Shown piece by piece: positions 8,701 through 16,761 of a DNA stretch of 64,000 bases. The stretch comes from JAEUMG01 sp046349315 (GTDB lineage: Bacteria; Pseudomonadota; Alphaproteobacteria; Rhizobiales; Aestuariivirgaceae). The stretch spans positions 22,507-86,506 of the forward strand of contig JAXMCQ010000025.1 of NCBI GenBank assembly GCA_046349315.1, given 5' to 3'. The notes below the pieces were generated by a model. It was not told the origin of the DNA and ran no database searches. It saw only the letters and a list, made by a program, of their open reading frames with translations. Each line of letters opens with the position of its first letter. The first letter of the stretch is position 1. Both the position numbers and the translations under genes were made by a program.

Positions 8701-8878
8701 CCTCGGCGGAACCGGATTTCGGGCCCCGGCCCTGGCCTCTTATTCACGATGTCAATCAGCGGTAGGCACGTCGAATTCAGGTTGCCAACCTAGTACAGAA
8801 AGGGAACAATTGTCAAGGATTTTTCTTCCTTGAATATTTTTATTCCTTTTCAATAGCTTAAGGTAATCCGCCGACGGA

Positions 8879-10756
8879 TCAATGCACATGCTCGCCCGGT
8901 GGCGGCCGCAACTGTGGTTCCCCGCCGAGATAGGCAGCCTGAACGAGAAGCACATTGGCAGGCGACAAGGTCTCGTCATCGCTTTTGCCGCGCAGGCGCA
9001 CATAGCCGAAGCGGTCGATGAGGAATTCCACGTAGGGCACCGCCGGCCGCGCATCCATCGGGTCCATGTCCCAGAACGTGCGCCGGTAGAGGCTCCACGC
9101 ATCGAGGATCGCGGCGGTGTCGGTCTCGACCACCGTCGCATTGGCAGGCAATGGCCCCAGCGCTTCGCCAAGCTTCTCCGAACTCACGATCAGGATCTGC
9201 GTACTTGCTTTCTCGAAGTCGGGCGCCAGCGTCAGCAATTCCCGCACCCGCGAGATTTGTGCTCTATCGCGGATCAGGACGAGAAGCACGACCGCGCGCT
9301 CGCGCCAGTCATTGAGCGCCATAAGCTCGCCCGCCGCCGATTGATAGTTGAAATCGATGGCCCCGAGCCACGGCAGTCGCGGGATCACCCGCTTCGGCAC
9401 ATAGCGCCCGGTATAGCCTGAAGAGAGCGCGCGGATGTACGTGATCAATGCCCATTTATCTTCATCCGTAATCGCATTGCCGACCCCCGGCATGCCGCCC
9501 GACGGCATGCCATTGCTGATCCACCAGAACATATCGCCCGCTGTGTGATCCTCCGTATGCGGAGCAGCAAGATCCGCGGGTGCGATGGGGAGCACCCCTG
9601 CCCCCGGCCCGTCGCCGTGCCCGCTCTCGCCATGGCAGACGACGCAATTCTCGCGAAACACCTGCCGCCCCCGCATGATCACATCGGCGGTGTAAGGTTC
9701 ACTCGTTATCGCAAATGTCGTCGGATAGGCCGGAACCGAAACGGAATAGGCGAGCATCGCGATAAGCGCGACGCCGACGGCACAGCAGATCGCTGCCGTT
9801 TGCCGGAACGGTCCACCCTTGGCGAAGAGGATGACGGCGAGGATGAGCGATGCGCCTCCCCCGACGAGCGTGGCGAGAATGTCCTGCATGCCGCCTTCCT
9901 GTTTCCAGGAAATCTCCGGTGCGAAGCGGAAGGCGAAAGGCCAGTCGATCGCATCATGCCGGCCCGGCACGGTCTGCGCGAGATATACGCCGAGCATCAT
10001 GACGCCGAGCCCGAACAAAGCTTCGAGGATGAGTACGCGCTTTGCATTGGCTTCTCCGCCAACGCCGCCAAGGAAGCGCTGTCTCAGCCAGCCCGCCAGC
10101 AAGAGCGCTGGTAGAAGCAGCAGGAAAATCTTGGCGAGCAGCAACTGCCCGTAAAACGTTCCGAACAACGCTGCCCAACTCTCAACTTGCAGCATTGCCG
10201 TGCCGATGCCGGCCGCGATCGCGATCAGCACGAAGCCGAAAGCCCAGGGCGAGAAAGCGGCGAGCGATGATCGCAGCGAGCTATCCTCGCTTCGCATGAA
10301 CGCCGGGACGGCAAGCATGAGCACGCCGCCGATCCACATCGCAGCAGCCGCTGCATGCAGAGCGTGAAATGTGAAGGCGACGACGCTCGGAGCTACCGTG
10401 CTTGCATGCCCGCTCCACGGCGCGCTCAGCAGAGCCAGCCCGGCGAGGGCAAGGCCAACTGCGTGCCAGCGCGGAACCGCAATTACAAGCGCTGCGATGA
10501 TTGCAAGCCGGCCGAGGGCAATCTTTCCACCCCATGTCTTGAGGAGGAATGTCGACAGCAGCGATAGCGTCAGACCAGCATCGCCCGCGGCAAGCTCTGC
10601 CTGCAGCACCACCTGCAAAATCGTCGCCGCGAAAACAACAAGCGCGCCGACGATAAGCCATTGCGATTTGGTCTGCCGGGCAAGAATAAGCTTCGTGCCA
10701 ATCGCGCCCAGGACGACGAGCGCGACGAGTCGCGCCAGCGCAATCGCCAGCGTCAC
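8879..10756 (-). CDS. CopD-family copper membrane protein fused to cytochrome c and redoxin-like domains
   Basis: A 625-residue multidomain membrane protein. Residues 1-265 hold the CopD domain with about eight helices and His-rich positions such as HALHAAAAAMW. After one or two further helices (about 293-340) comes a periplasmic mono-haem cytochrome c domain: CVVCH at 371-375, and a likely axial Met in GMPSGGMPG near 417-424. Residues 465-600 resemble a thioredoxin-fold (AhpC/TSA-like) domain, but no redox-active Cys is visible in it. The start is GTG at 10756, overlapping the copC stop (GTGA), so copC and this gene are translationally coupled. A role in copper uptake or in delivering copper or electrons to a periplasmic oxidase is inferred from the domains. 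Confidence 0.85.
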   Translation of the reverse strand: MTLAIALARLVALVVLGAIGTKLILARQTKSQWLIVGALVVFAATILQVVLQAELAAGDAGLTLSLLSTFLLKTWGGKIALGRLAIIAALVIAVPRWHAVGLALAGLALLSAPWSGHASTVAPSVVAFTFHALHAAAAAMWIGGVLMLAVPAFMRSEDSSLRSSLAAFSPWAFGFVLIAIAAGIGTAMLQVESWAALFGTFYGQLLLAKIFLLLLPALLLAGWLRQRFLGGVGGEANAKRVLILEALFGLGVMMLGVYLAQTVPGRHDAIDWPFAFRFAPEISWKQEGGMQDILATLVGGGASLILAVILFAKGGPFRQTAAICCAVGVALIAMLAYSVSVPAYPTTFAITSEPYTADVIMRGRQVFRENCVVCHGESGHGDGPGAGVLPIAPADLAAPHTEDHTAGDMFWWISNGMPSGGMPGVGNAITDEDKWALITYIRALSSGYTGRYVPKRVIPRLPWLGAIDFNYQSAAGELMALNDWRERAVVLLVLIRDRAQISRVRELLTLAPDFEKASTQILIVSSEKLGEALGPLPANATVVETDTAAILDAWSLYRRTFWDMDPMDARPAVPYVEFLIDRFGYVRLRGKSDDETLSPANVLLVQAAYLGGEPQLRPPPGEHVH

Positions 10757-11121
10757 TGATCCGCCTTCACCCTGAAGTGGATCTTGCCTTCGACCACATG
10801 CCCGTCGGCCGAAAGAACATGATAGTCGATGCGATACGTGCCGGCCTTCAAGGACTCGACGGCGAATTTACAGGTCTTCGGCTCGCAAGCATCCGCCCCT
10901 TCGACGCGCAGAAGCTTTGCTTCATCGGTGCCAACCAGTGTGAAGTAGGACAATGCCGCTTCGATCGGCTCGAGAAAATCGAGCCGCGCCTCGCCAAAGT
11001 TCCCGGCGACCGTCGAATTATTCGCCGGAACGGACGATCTGAGCTTTGAATGCGCCAACGCCTCCCCCGCGGTCGCGATTGTCAAAGCTACGCAAAGGGA
11101 GAAGAGCAACTGAAAGCGCAT
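10753..11121 (-). CDS. copC: Periplasmic copper-binding protein CopC
   Basis: A 122-residue secreted protein. The signal peptide ends at EALAHS, leaving a mature N-terminal His that is the typical Cu(II) ligand of CopC. The mature chain is a small beta-barrel with SSVPANNS near the start and the late motif YHVLSADGHVVEGKIHF, which supplies the second His/Asp copper site. There is also a Cys pair (about residues 79 and 84) that most CopC proteins lack. It is the first gene of the copC-copD operon. The longer upstream reading frame is not coding. Confidence 0.92.
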   Translation of the reverse strand: MRFQLLFSLCVALTIATAGEALAHSKLRSSVPANNSTVAGNFGEARLDFLEPIEAALSYFTLVGTDEAKLLRVEGADACEPKTCKFAVESLKAGTYRIDYHVLSADGHVVEGKIHFRVKADQ

Positions 11122-11256
11122 GAGGGTCTCGCCGCCTGGAGGGGAATGGCGATGGTTAGCATGCAAACCCATAGCCTCGAAAGGCCGCCTCTTGATAAGT
11201 TCCTGATATGTTCTTAAGGTGTGGCGGCTAGATATCCCATCCCTCAAAGGTGCCCC

Positions 11257-11493
11257 ATGATCCGCCGCCCCTTGCGTCCGACCTTCAGCTATTCCGCGCG
11301 CCACGAATTGTTGCGCGCGCTCGGCGATGCCCGCGAACTTGCGCTGCAATGCGCCCATTCCGAGCATTACGACTCCGAATTGCGCAGGAAATGCGAGCAT
11401 CTGCACACCGCCGTCGATGCGCTCGCGACCGAATTGACCGGCGATCCGGCCTATTTTCACCTGAAGGTGGCGCCGTCCAACAATGCGGGCTAG
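11257..11493 (+). CDS. Small conserved-looking hypothetical protein
   Basis: A 78-residue soluble, probably helical protein starting at ATG 11257 with an AAAGGTG ribosome binding site 5 bases upstream. It has several Cys/His residues (ALQCAHSEHYDSELRRKCEHLH) but no recognised motif. Its last codons overlap by four bases the stop of a convergent small gene at 11490, so the two genes meet tail to tail. Function unknown. It could be non-coding, but length, start signal and composition favour a gene. Confidence 0.55.
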   Translation: MIRRPLRPTFSYSARHELLRALGDARELALQCAHSEHYDSELRRKCEHLHTAVDALATELTGDPAYFHLKVAPSNNAG

Positions 11494-11720
11494 GCCGCCG
11501 TCCGCCAGGTTCCGCGCAGACCGGAGGCGATGATCCGCTCGATGTCGATCTCGCCTTCCCCGGCGCAATTGACCATGCGCTGGGCGATGGCATTACGCAT
11601 CGTCTCGTTGGGAATGTAGCCGCCATGGTCGATCGCAAATCGTGAACAGGCCAAGTCGAAAGCCGTAGCCAGCGTCTCGATCATCGCCGGTTCCAGGCTG
11701 TGGGGGGAATTATGGAACAT
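11490..11720 (-). CDS. Small hypothetical protein
   Basis: A 76-residue protein from ATG 11720, preceded by AGGAG at a good distance (the ATG at 11756 has no such site). The sequence reads as a soluble alpha-helical domain: a segment of mixed residues FAIDHGGYIPNETMRNAI, then EGEIDIERIIASGLRGTW. I do not recognise a family. It converges on the gene at 11257-11493 with a four-base overlap of stop regions. Confidence 0.55.
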   Translation of the reverse strand: MFHNSPHSLEPAMIETLATAFDLACSRFAIDHGGYIPNETMRNAIAQRMVNCAGEGEIDIERIIASGLRGTWRTAA

Positions 11721-11925
11721 GCGAGGCTCCTGGATTTGAGGATTGTCCAATGCCACCGTCGACCGGATGTCTAGCCGGCCATGGCGGCGAGAATGAGTCG
11801 CTCAGATGACACTTCTCTCGCAATTCCATGGCGTTCAGAAACTAGCAATGTGCGCTGCGGTAGCGTCGCAGAGGTGAACCAGCTAAGATGCCGCCACCCC
11901 AGACGGCTCCATCGGAAAGATTGCA

Positions 11926-12483
11926 ATGCGTGTCCCCTATATCGGCGTGGTCAACCGCTACTTCATTGCGCTCCTGTTTCTCTTCGGTCTTGTCCTGCCT
12001 CAGGCGCTAGACGCTGCGCAGGCCGCCGCCTGTGGCGGCGAAGGCGTAGTGAAATCGGCTGCCGCTTCCTTCCTCGCCGCCAAGAAGGTCGGGACCGCCG
12101 AGGCCTTCGCCAATGCGGTCGCCAAGCATGCCGATATCTCGGCATTGGCTCTCGCTGCGCTTGGCCAATACCGCAAGGAACTACCCCCCGACCGGCAGAG
12201 CGAATACATCGCCAAGACCAAGGCCTATATCGGGCGGTTTCTTTTGCGAAATGCCGACCGCATCGCCCAGCCCAATCTTCAGGTCGATAGCTGCGCCGGC
12301 GATCTCGTAAAGACCACGGCCGGTTCGAGCAAACTCGTCTGGCGGGTCAGCGGCGGTCGCATTCGCGATGTTCAGGCGAGCGGCATCTGGCTCGCAAACC
12401 AGATGCGTGCCAAATTCGTCGCAGAGATTCGGCGCGGCGGACACGACAAGATCGAAGCCTTGTTCAACTACCTCGGCAACTAG
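11926..12483 (+). CDS. MlaC / Ttg2D-like periplasmic lipid-transport protein
   Basis: A 185-residue exported protein; the signal peptide covers about residues 10-32 (ending AAQAAA). The body matches the Tol_Tol_Ttg2 family: a helical lipid-binding domain with KHADISALALAALGQYRKEL in place of the family's conserved central region, and a C-terminal beta part ending VAEIRRGGHDKIEALFNYL. MlaC proteins ferry phospholipids across the periplasm between MlaA and the MlaFEDB ABC transporter. Here no other mla gene is beside it, so the partner is unknown and the call rests on sequence resemblance alone. Confidence 0.7.
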   Translation: MRVPYIGVVNRYFIALLFLFGLVLPQALDAAQAAACGGEGVVKSAAASFLAAKKVGTAEAFANAVAKHADISALALAALGQYRKELPPDRQSEYIAKTKAYIGRFLLRNADRIAQPNLQVDSCAGDLVKTTAGSSKLVWRVSGGRIRDVQASGIWLANQMRAKFVAEIRRGGHDKIEALFNYLGN

Positions 12484-12521
12484 CGGAGACCTCGCCGGCC
12501 GGTCTCCACAGGGAGGCCGCC

Positions 12522-12677
12522 ATGATGAGCATTCCTTTCTTCCTCTTCGCAGGCGCGCTCGCCGCGATCTTCCGCGGCAAGCGAGGCATCGCGATCGGCC
12601 TGTGGACTTTGAGCGTCATCGCGGTGCTCGTCCTGTTCCGGCTGCACGCGACCGACCAGCTCAATATCGGCCTGTGA
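12522..12677 (+). CDS. DUF5993-like small membrane protein
   Basis: A 51-residue protein starting at ATG 12522 with GGGAGG eight bases upstream. Two short hydrophobic segments flank a basic turn (FRGKRG), and the C-terminus is HATDQLNIGL. It lies 10 bases before dsbB. Small DUF5993 proteins typically accompany dsbB genes of this kind, and the position and the DQLNIGL tail fit. It is probably an accessory of the disulfide-forming membrane enzyme (inference from neighbourhood). Confidence 0.7.
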   Translation: MMSIPFFLFAGALAAIFRGKRGIAIGLWTLSVIAVLVLFRLHATDQLNIGL

Positions 12678-12687
12678 GAGTGCCGCC

Positions 12688-13230
12688 ATGACGCCCCTTC
12701 TCGCCATCAGGCTCAATGCGCTCGGCCTTCTCGCGGTGAGCGCCGTTCTCATCTTCGCTTTCGCCGATCAGCTCATCTATAGCGACCTTCCCTGCCCGCT
12801 CTGCATCCTGCAGCGGGCGGGGCTCATGGCCGCTGGCTTCGGCCTGGCCCTCAACATGCGCTTCGGCCCGAGGCCCAGTCATTACGGCTTGATGATCATC
12901 GGCGCGCTGGCGGCCGGCATCATCGCGCGCCGCCAGGTGCTACTCCACATCGTTCCTGGGACAGGTTCCTATGGCGATCCCTTCTTCGGTCTGCATTTCT
13001 ATACCTGGATGGTGATTGTCTCGACGCTCATCATCCTCGGCACCGCCGGGATGCTCCTGTTCGATCGTCAGTTTACGGAGGATTATGAAGAAAAGCCGCT
13101 GGCCGGCTGGCTGCTGGCGAGTTTCGCGCTCTTTGGGTTCCTGGCGCTTGCCAATGGCCTTTCGACCGTCCTCGAATGTGCCGGCGGACTTTGCCCGGAC
13201 AACCCAACGGGCTACCTGCTACTGCAGTAG
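12688..13230 (+). CDS. dsbB: Disulfide bond formation protein B
   Basis: A 180-residue inner-membrane quinone reductase that reoxidises a periplasmic DsbA-like oxidase. Four to five helices are visible. The first cysteine pair is CPLC at 36-39, followed by the family's ILQRAG segment that contacts quinone. The second pair appears at the C-terminal end (Cys164 and Cys169 in ECAGGLCPDNP) rather than in a loop between helices 3 and 4 as in the E. coli protein. This places it in a DsbB-like subgroup. It is coupled to the small gene at 12522. No dsbA is nearby. Confidence 0.88.
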   Translation: MTPLLAIRLNALGLLAVSAVLIFAFADQLIYSDLPCPLCILQRAGLMAAGFGLALNMRFGPRPSHYGLMIIGALAAGIIARRQVLLHIVPGTGSYGDPFFGLHFYTWMVIVSTLIILGTAGMLLFDRQFTEDYEEKPLAGWLLASFALFGFLALANGLSTVLECAGGLCPDNPTGYLLLQ

Positions 13231-13313
13231 GATGGCTGCTTGCAGCGCATCAACGCTTGTTAACGGGAAGTGCGCTTAGGTAACGTCTGTAACCGTGGGG
13301 GAGATGATTACGA

Positions 13314-13586
13314 ATGTCGGCATTGCTGGGTCTTGCGCATCAGCCGCACCGGCGGTCGAGCCGGCGCTATCCGGTGAATGTGGAAGCCAAGATCGTCAGC
13401 GATGCGATCTGGTGCGAGGTCGATTGCACGATCCGCAACCGCAGCGAGCGCGGCTGCAAACTTCACCTCCCCATGGCGGTTTCGCTGCCGCGCCGCTTCA
13501 CCTTGTCGATTCCGGCGGAGGGAAGTGCACGACCCGTCCGGCTGATCTGGCGGCGCGGACCTTCGGTCGGCGTTCAGTTCGTGTGA
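13314..13586 (+). CDS. PilZ-domain protein
   Basis: A 90-residue stand-alone PilZ domain. PilZ domains bind cyclic di-GMP using an N-terminal RxxxR and a D/NxSxxG motif. Here RRSSRRYPV is present at about 13-21, and NRSERGCKLHLP at about 42-53 stands for the second motif (N-x-S-x-x-G), so ligand binding is plausible. Its output partner is not visible. The GGDEF-EAL protein at 27544 is the only c-di-GMP enzyme in the window. Confidence 0.8.
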   Translation: MSALLGLAHQPHRRSSRRYPVNVEAKIVSDAIWCEVDCTIRNRSERGCKLHLPMAVSLPRRFTLSIPAEGSARPVRLIWRRGPSVGVQFV

Positions 13587-13600
13587 GCGAACATTGCCGT

Positions 13601-13623
13601 CCGGCCCGAGAGCTTCGGGCCGG
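13601..13623. other. Perfect hairpin after the PilZ gene
   Basis: CCGGCCCGA (13601-13609) and TCGGGCCGG (13615-13623) form a perfect 9-base stem with a 5-base loop, 15 bases after the PilZ stop. No T-run follows on the plus strand, so it is terminator-like rather than a canonical intrinsic terminator. Confidence 0.5.
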
Positions 13624-13667
13624 CAGGATCGCTTCAAAAATGGATCGCCACTTCAGAACGCGCGATC

Positions 13668-13700
13668 CAAAAATCCGAGGAGCTGCTTTAGGCAGCCTCC
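13668..13700 (-). terminator. Intrinsic terminator of the cold-shock gene at 13703
   Basis: Read on the minus strand, GGAG-(G)-CTGC and GCAG-CTCC pair around a CTAAA loop and are followed by TCGGATTTTTGG. The stem starts directly after the cold-shock stop codon. One bulged base is needed. Hairpin plus T-tract supports a rho-independent terminator. Confidence 0.7.
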
Positions 13701-13702
13701 GC

Positions 13703-13906
13703 CTAGAGCATCTTCAGGTTTGCGGCGTTGGATTTGCCGCGCTCGGTCGTTAGGTCGAAGCCGACTTTCTGGCCCTCATTGAGGCCGGAGAGCCCGGCAC
13801 GCTCGACCGCACTGATATGCACGAAGACATCCTTGGAACCATCATCCGGTTGGATGAAGCCATAGCCCTTTTGCGGATTAAACCACTTAACTTTTCCTGT
13901 CGGCAC
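13703..13906 (-). CDS. Cold-shock domain protein (CspA family)
   Basis: A 67-residue single cold-shock domain. RNP1 KGYGFIQPD and RNP2 VFVHISAV are intact, and the N-terminus MPTGKVKWFNPQ is standard. It binds single-stranded nucleic acid. It is closer to the classical CspA length and composition than the copy at 2941 (NEGQKVGFDLTTERGK tail). Its gene ends in an intrinsic terminator. Region 13907-14056 upstream would be the leader and promoter and also contains a copy of a neighbouring gene end. Confidence 0.95.
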   Translation of the reverse strand: MPTGKVKWFNPQKGYGFIQPDDGSKDVFVHISAVERAGLSGLNEGQKVGFDLTTERGKSNAANLKML

Positions 13907-13982
13907 GTTTCAGATCCCTAGTTGACGAAGCGGCTCCAGTGTGACGGCAAGCCATCCCTACGTCAATGGCAGACGCGAGCCT

Positions 13983-14045
13983 TCGGCAACCTTGCGGTGC
14001 AAAGGCCTAAGCGAGGTCCTGGCCCATAAAACGACCCCACCGGCT
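13983..14045. repeat. Partial duplicate of the GNAT gene end
   Basis: About 63 bases closely resemble 15158-15221, which covers the last codons and downstream edge of the acetyltransferase gene. The shared core GGCCTAAGCGAGGTCCT is identical; indels of one to three bases separate the rest. It lies on the far side of the outer-membrane protein gene and has no coding capacity. Confidence 0.65.
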
Positions 14046-14056
14046 ACACTCCCGCA

Positions 14057-14083
14057 ACAAAAAGGGGCGGGAAATCCCGCCCC
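14057..14083 (-). terminator. Intrinsic terminator of the outer-membrane protein gene
   Basis: GGGGCGGG (14064-14071) and CCCGCCCC (14076-14083) form a perfect 8-base stem with a 4-base loop. On the minus strand it is followed by TTTTTGTTG. It lies 27 bases after the stop of the gene at 14111, a classical rho-independent terminator. Confidence 0.9.
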
Positions 14084-14110
14084 AATCATGTGGTATGTCA
14101 ACCCTGACGG

Positions 14111-14908
14111 TTACATGCCGCCGAAGCGATACTTGAACACCAGATTGACCTGCTGGATGTCCTGGTCGACTTTACCCTTTACATAATCGTAGTCGTCACC
14201 CTCAACCGTGGCCGAAACCGAATCGAGGTCGGTATAGCGATATTCGATCGAGGTCGATACGCCGTCCCACAGCCATCCTTTGAACTCGATGCCGCCACCG
14301 AAAGTCCAGCCATTCAGAGTATCGTCGCTCTTTCCGGTATAGATGCAATCGCTGGTGCCTTCGAGACAATCAAACTTCAATTTGAGTTCTGCGTCAGCCC
14401 AGCTGTAACCCACCAGGCCGTAGAACAGCGTGTTCTCCGTACCCCAACCCGCACGGCCGCCTAAGGTCCACAGCGTATCCACACCGTAGCTGAATTTGTC
14501 CTTGCAGCCGTCGTAGCAATCGTAATCGTCCTCGTAATAGTAGCTGTTGGAAACGCCGGTCTGCTGGCCAAAATTCACGTCGCCGAAGACACCGAGGACG
14601 AAGCTCGGAGCAACTTCCCAATCGAAGCCGATCTGGCCGATGCCACGGAATGCCGTATCGCTATCGCCGTCAAAGAGATTTTGAAGGCCATAGGGAAAGA
14701 GGTAAAAGTCCTTGTAGCAATAAAGTTCGCCATCTTCGTAGCAGTACTTGGCGCTTGCGTCGAAATTCGACCAAGCCGCACCAATCCCCGCGCCGAGATA
14801 AAAGGCAGTCCAGGAAGATACCGGCGGCGCTTCGACGACGTCGGCAGCCATGGCCGGCATACTGATCATAACGGTCGCCGCAGTAGCGAATAGGACCTTC
14901 TTCAACAT
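14111..14908 (-). CDS. Outer-membrane beta-barrel protein with cysteine pairs
   Basis: A 265-residue protein from ATG 14908, with GGAGG upstream. A signal peptide ends at AMAADV. The mature part resembles rhizobial opacity-type porins: alternating hydrophobic strands, WTAFYLGAGIGAAWS near the start, and a C-terminal VFKYRFGGM that ends in the aromatic-rich signature recognised by the barrel assembly machine. Three acidic, tyrosine-rich segments each carry two cysteines (CYEDGELYC, CYDGC, CLEGTSDC), suggesting disulfide-closed surface loops. A strong terminator follows. It is probably a structural or transport barrel; substrate unknown. Confidence 0.8.
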   Translation of the reverse strand: MLKKVLFATAATVMISMPAMAADVVEAPPVSSWTAFYLGAGIGAAWSNFDASAKYCYEDGELYCYKDFYLFPYGLQNLFDGDSDTAFRGIGQIGFDWEVAPSFVLGVFGDVNFGQQTGVSNSYYYEDDYDCYDGCKDKFSYGVDTLWTLGGRAGWGTENTLFYGLVGYSWADAELKLKFDCLEGTSDCIYTGKSDDTLNGWTFGGGIEFKGWLWDGVSTSIEYRYTDLDSVSATVEGDDYDYVKGKVDQDIQQVNLVFKYRFGGM

Positions 14909-15185
14909 GCCGCCCTCCTCGGTAAGAGTCCCGATATTGATACCTTCCAAAACACAAAATTGCCAAGCGAGGGGACGTATCGCGGTTGCCGGATGAATGA
15001 ATAGATTGCGGCTGTTGCAAAAGCGCCACAACCGCAAGTAAGTCAACTTCAAACTGAACTTAGACCTCTTGCACCTGGTCTTGCTGGCCCAAGTACTTCA
15101 CAGCGATCCGCAAGCCCACGTCCTCCAATGAACGACCAAGCTCGTTCGGCAGCTGTCTCGGCAATTCTGCGGTGCAAAGAAAGGC

Positions 15186-15704
15186 CTAAGCGAGGTCCTT
15201 GGCCATGAAAACCACCCGGCTGCGAACTTCCGGGCTGTCGTCGCGGTGCGGCGCCGAGCGCTTGAATCCCAAATCCTCGAAGAGGCTCACCGCTTCGACT
15301 TGGAGATCGGCGGTATCGAGCATCATCCGCTTGAACCCTCGCTCGCGCGCCGTTTCGATGGCCTTCAGGCAGAGGGCCCGGCCGAGGCCCGCCCGCTGCA
15401 GATGCGGCACGACGAAGAGCCGCTTCAACTCGCAGTCCGCCTGATCGACCGGCCTGACGACGACGCAGCCGGCAAGTTCATCCCCAAGCTTCGCAATGAA
15501 GATCGTCCATGATTCATCCGCAGCCCGCCTGGCCAGATTGACGACGTCGTCGCGCACCCGCTCCTGGACTTCGAAAGCCTCGACCGGCCAGCCATTGGCG
15601 AGCCGCTGCCGGTTCCATTTCAAGAAACCGAACAGCATCTCTCCCGCCTCGGCCCGCTCCTCCTCGGAGCGCACCTCGCTTATGCGCAAAAACTGGCTGT
15701 CCAC
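15186..15704 (-). CDS. GNAT-family N-acetyltransferase
   Basis: A 172-residue protein with a complete GNAT fold. The acetyl-CoA pyrophosphate-binding loop is HLQRAGLGRALC around 104-115, preceded by the LKRLFVVP strand. The end (GFKRMMLDT, LFEDLGFKRS) fits the family. Substrate unknown; the fold transfers acetyl groups to amines. The segment around the stop codon is duplicated at 13983-14045. The region upstream of it (15705-15982) contains no gene. Confidence 0.88.
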   Translation of the reverse strand: MDSQFLRISEVRSEEERAEAGEMLFGFLKWNRQRLANGWPVEAFEVQERVRDDVVNLARRAADESWTIFIAKLGDELAGCVVVRPVDQADCELKRLFVVPHLQRAGLGRALCLKAIETARERGFKRMMLDTADLQVEAVSLFEDLGFKRSAPHRDDSPEVRSRVVFMAKDLA

Positions 15705-15982
15705 GCGTCGCCTATGTCACTCAAGCTGCCCGCCCAACGGCGAAGCTCTATCCATAGAGAGACAATGCGCAGGCATCGCAAGCGTTCGCTTCAAATGGTG
15801 AAGAATTCGATGATTGCCTGGAATTTTGAGCGACGGCGTCTCGAAGTTGTGGTCCACCGCGGATGAGGCCGGTTCATGTATTTCCGGAAGATTGCCAACT
15901 CGTCTAAAATTCCGGGTCCCACGTAAACCCGCGAAACAAGCTCACCGCGTTAGAGTATTGCATTCCTAACAGGACGGCGAAC

Positions 15983-16162
15983 ATGAGCTGGTTTCTTGAT
16001 CTGGGCCTTGGTTATGCTGGCGTGGCCGCTATGCTCACCCTCTTCATTTATGCCCTCTTCACTCCAGCATCGCCTCGGCAGGAGGGTATGGCGTCAGGCG
16101 AAATGGAAAGAACGGCAGCGCGCAGGTTAGCGGTCGGGGCCCGCGACAGGGCTTGCCGCTAA
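15983..16162 (+). CDS. Small single-helix membrane protein
   Basis: A 59-residue ORF at ATG 15983 with AGGA eight to nine bases upstream. Residues 3-27 (starting SWFLDLGLGYAGVAAML) form one membrane helix; the rest is polar and Arg-rich. No family recognised. The clean start signal and hydrophobic pattern support a gene, but it is short and could be spurious. Confidence 0.4.
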   Translation: MSWFLDLGLGYAGVAAMLTLFIYALFTPASPRQEGMASGEMERTAARRLAVGARDRACR

Positions 16163-16244
16163 GGCCCGCCGGCCGTCTTGCCCTTTTCAATCGTTGGTGC
16201 TCGTCTTGGAGATCGAACCCCGCTTAGATTTTTGGAGCAAGGCC

Positions 16245-16724
16245 ATGAAATTCGATTCCCCAAGCGTGGCGTTGAAAGTGACGATCGCCGCACTTGGTTT
16301 CAGTCTGATGAGCCCAATTGCAAGCGCCGAAGGTGAGTCCTCGCCGTTCCATTACGTACGGCTGTATTGCACTCCGGACAATGAATCGCATTTCGCCGAC
16401 GTGACGGTCGGACTCACCAAGGAGAATTTCGCGCCGCCCGCGCCCCCAATCGCAATCGGCAACAATCAGCAGGCGTCGCGCACATTCGTTGGAGGCTTCG
16501 AGGCCAATTGGGGCGCTTCCGATTTAAAGAACCATCTCAACCATCCAACACCCGCGGTTCAGCTGTTCACCGTGCTGAGCGGCGTCTTCTCGGTTACCGT
16601 AACTGATGGCGAGACACGGGTGTTGCATCCCGGCGCCGTTGTTCATCTGGAAGACGTGTCCCCTTGCAAGGGACACATTACCGTCGTGGGCGACGAACCC
16701 GGCTATCTCATGTTCGCGCGCTGA
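16245..16724 (+). CDS. Secreted cupin-fold protein
   Basis: A 159-residue protein from ATG 16245, with GGAG nine bases upstream. The signal peptide ends near ASAEGE. The mature part folds as a single cupin: HPTPAVQLFTVLSGVFSVTV and then GETRVLHPGAVVHLEDVSPCKGHIT, containing His residues in the positions expected of the two cupin motifs. A PFHYVRLYC segment precedes it. Periplasmic cupins of this type have no fixed role. The upstream ATG-like start at 16194 would add residues before the signal peptide and is less likely. Confidence 0.7.
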   Translation: MKFDSPSVALKVTIAALGFSLMSPIASAEGESSPFHYVRLYCTPDNESHFADVTVGLTKENFAPPAPPIAIGNNQQASRTFVGGFEANWGASDLKNHLNHPTPAVQLFTVLSGVFSVTVTDGETRVLHPGAVVHLEDVSPCKGHITVVGDEPGYLMFAR

Positions 16725-16761
16725 CGGCGGCGCGCTCCTCGGCTAAAGATCGGAATATTCG

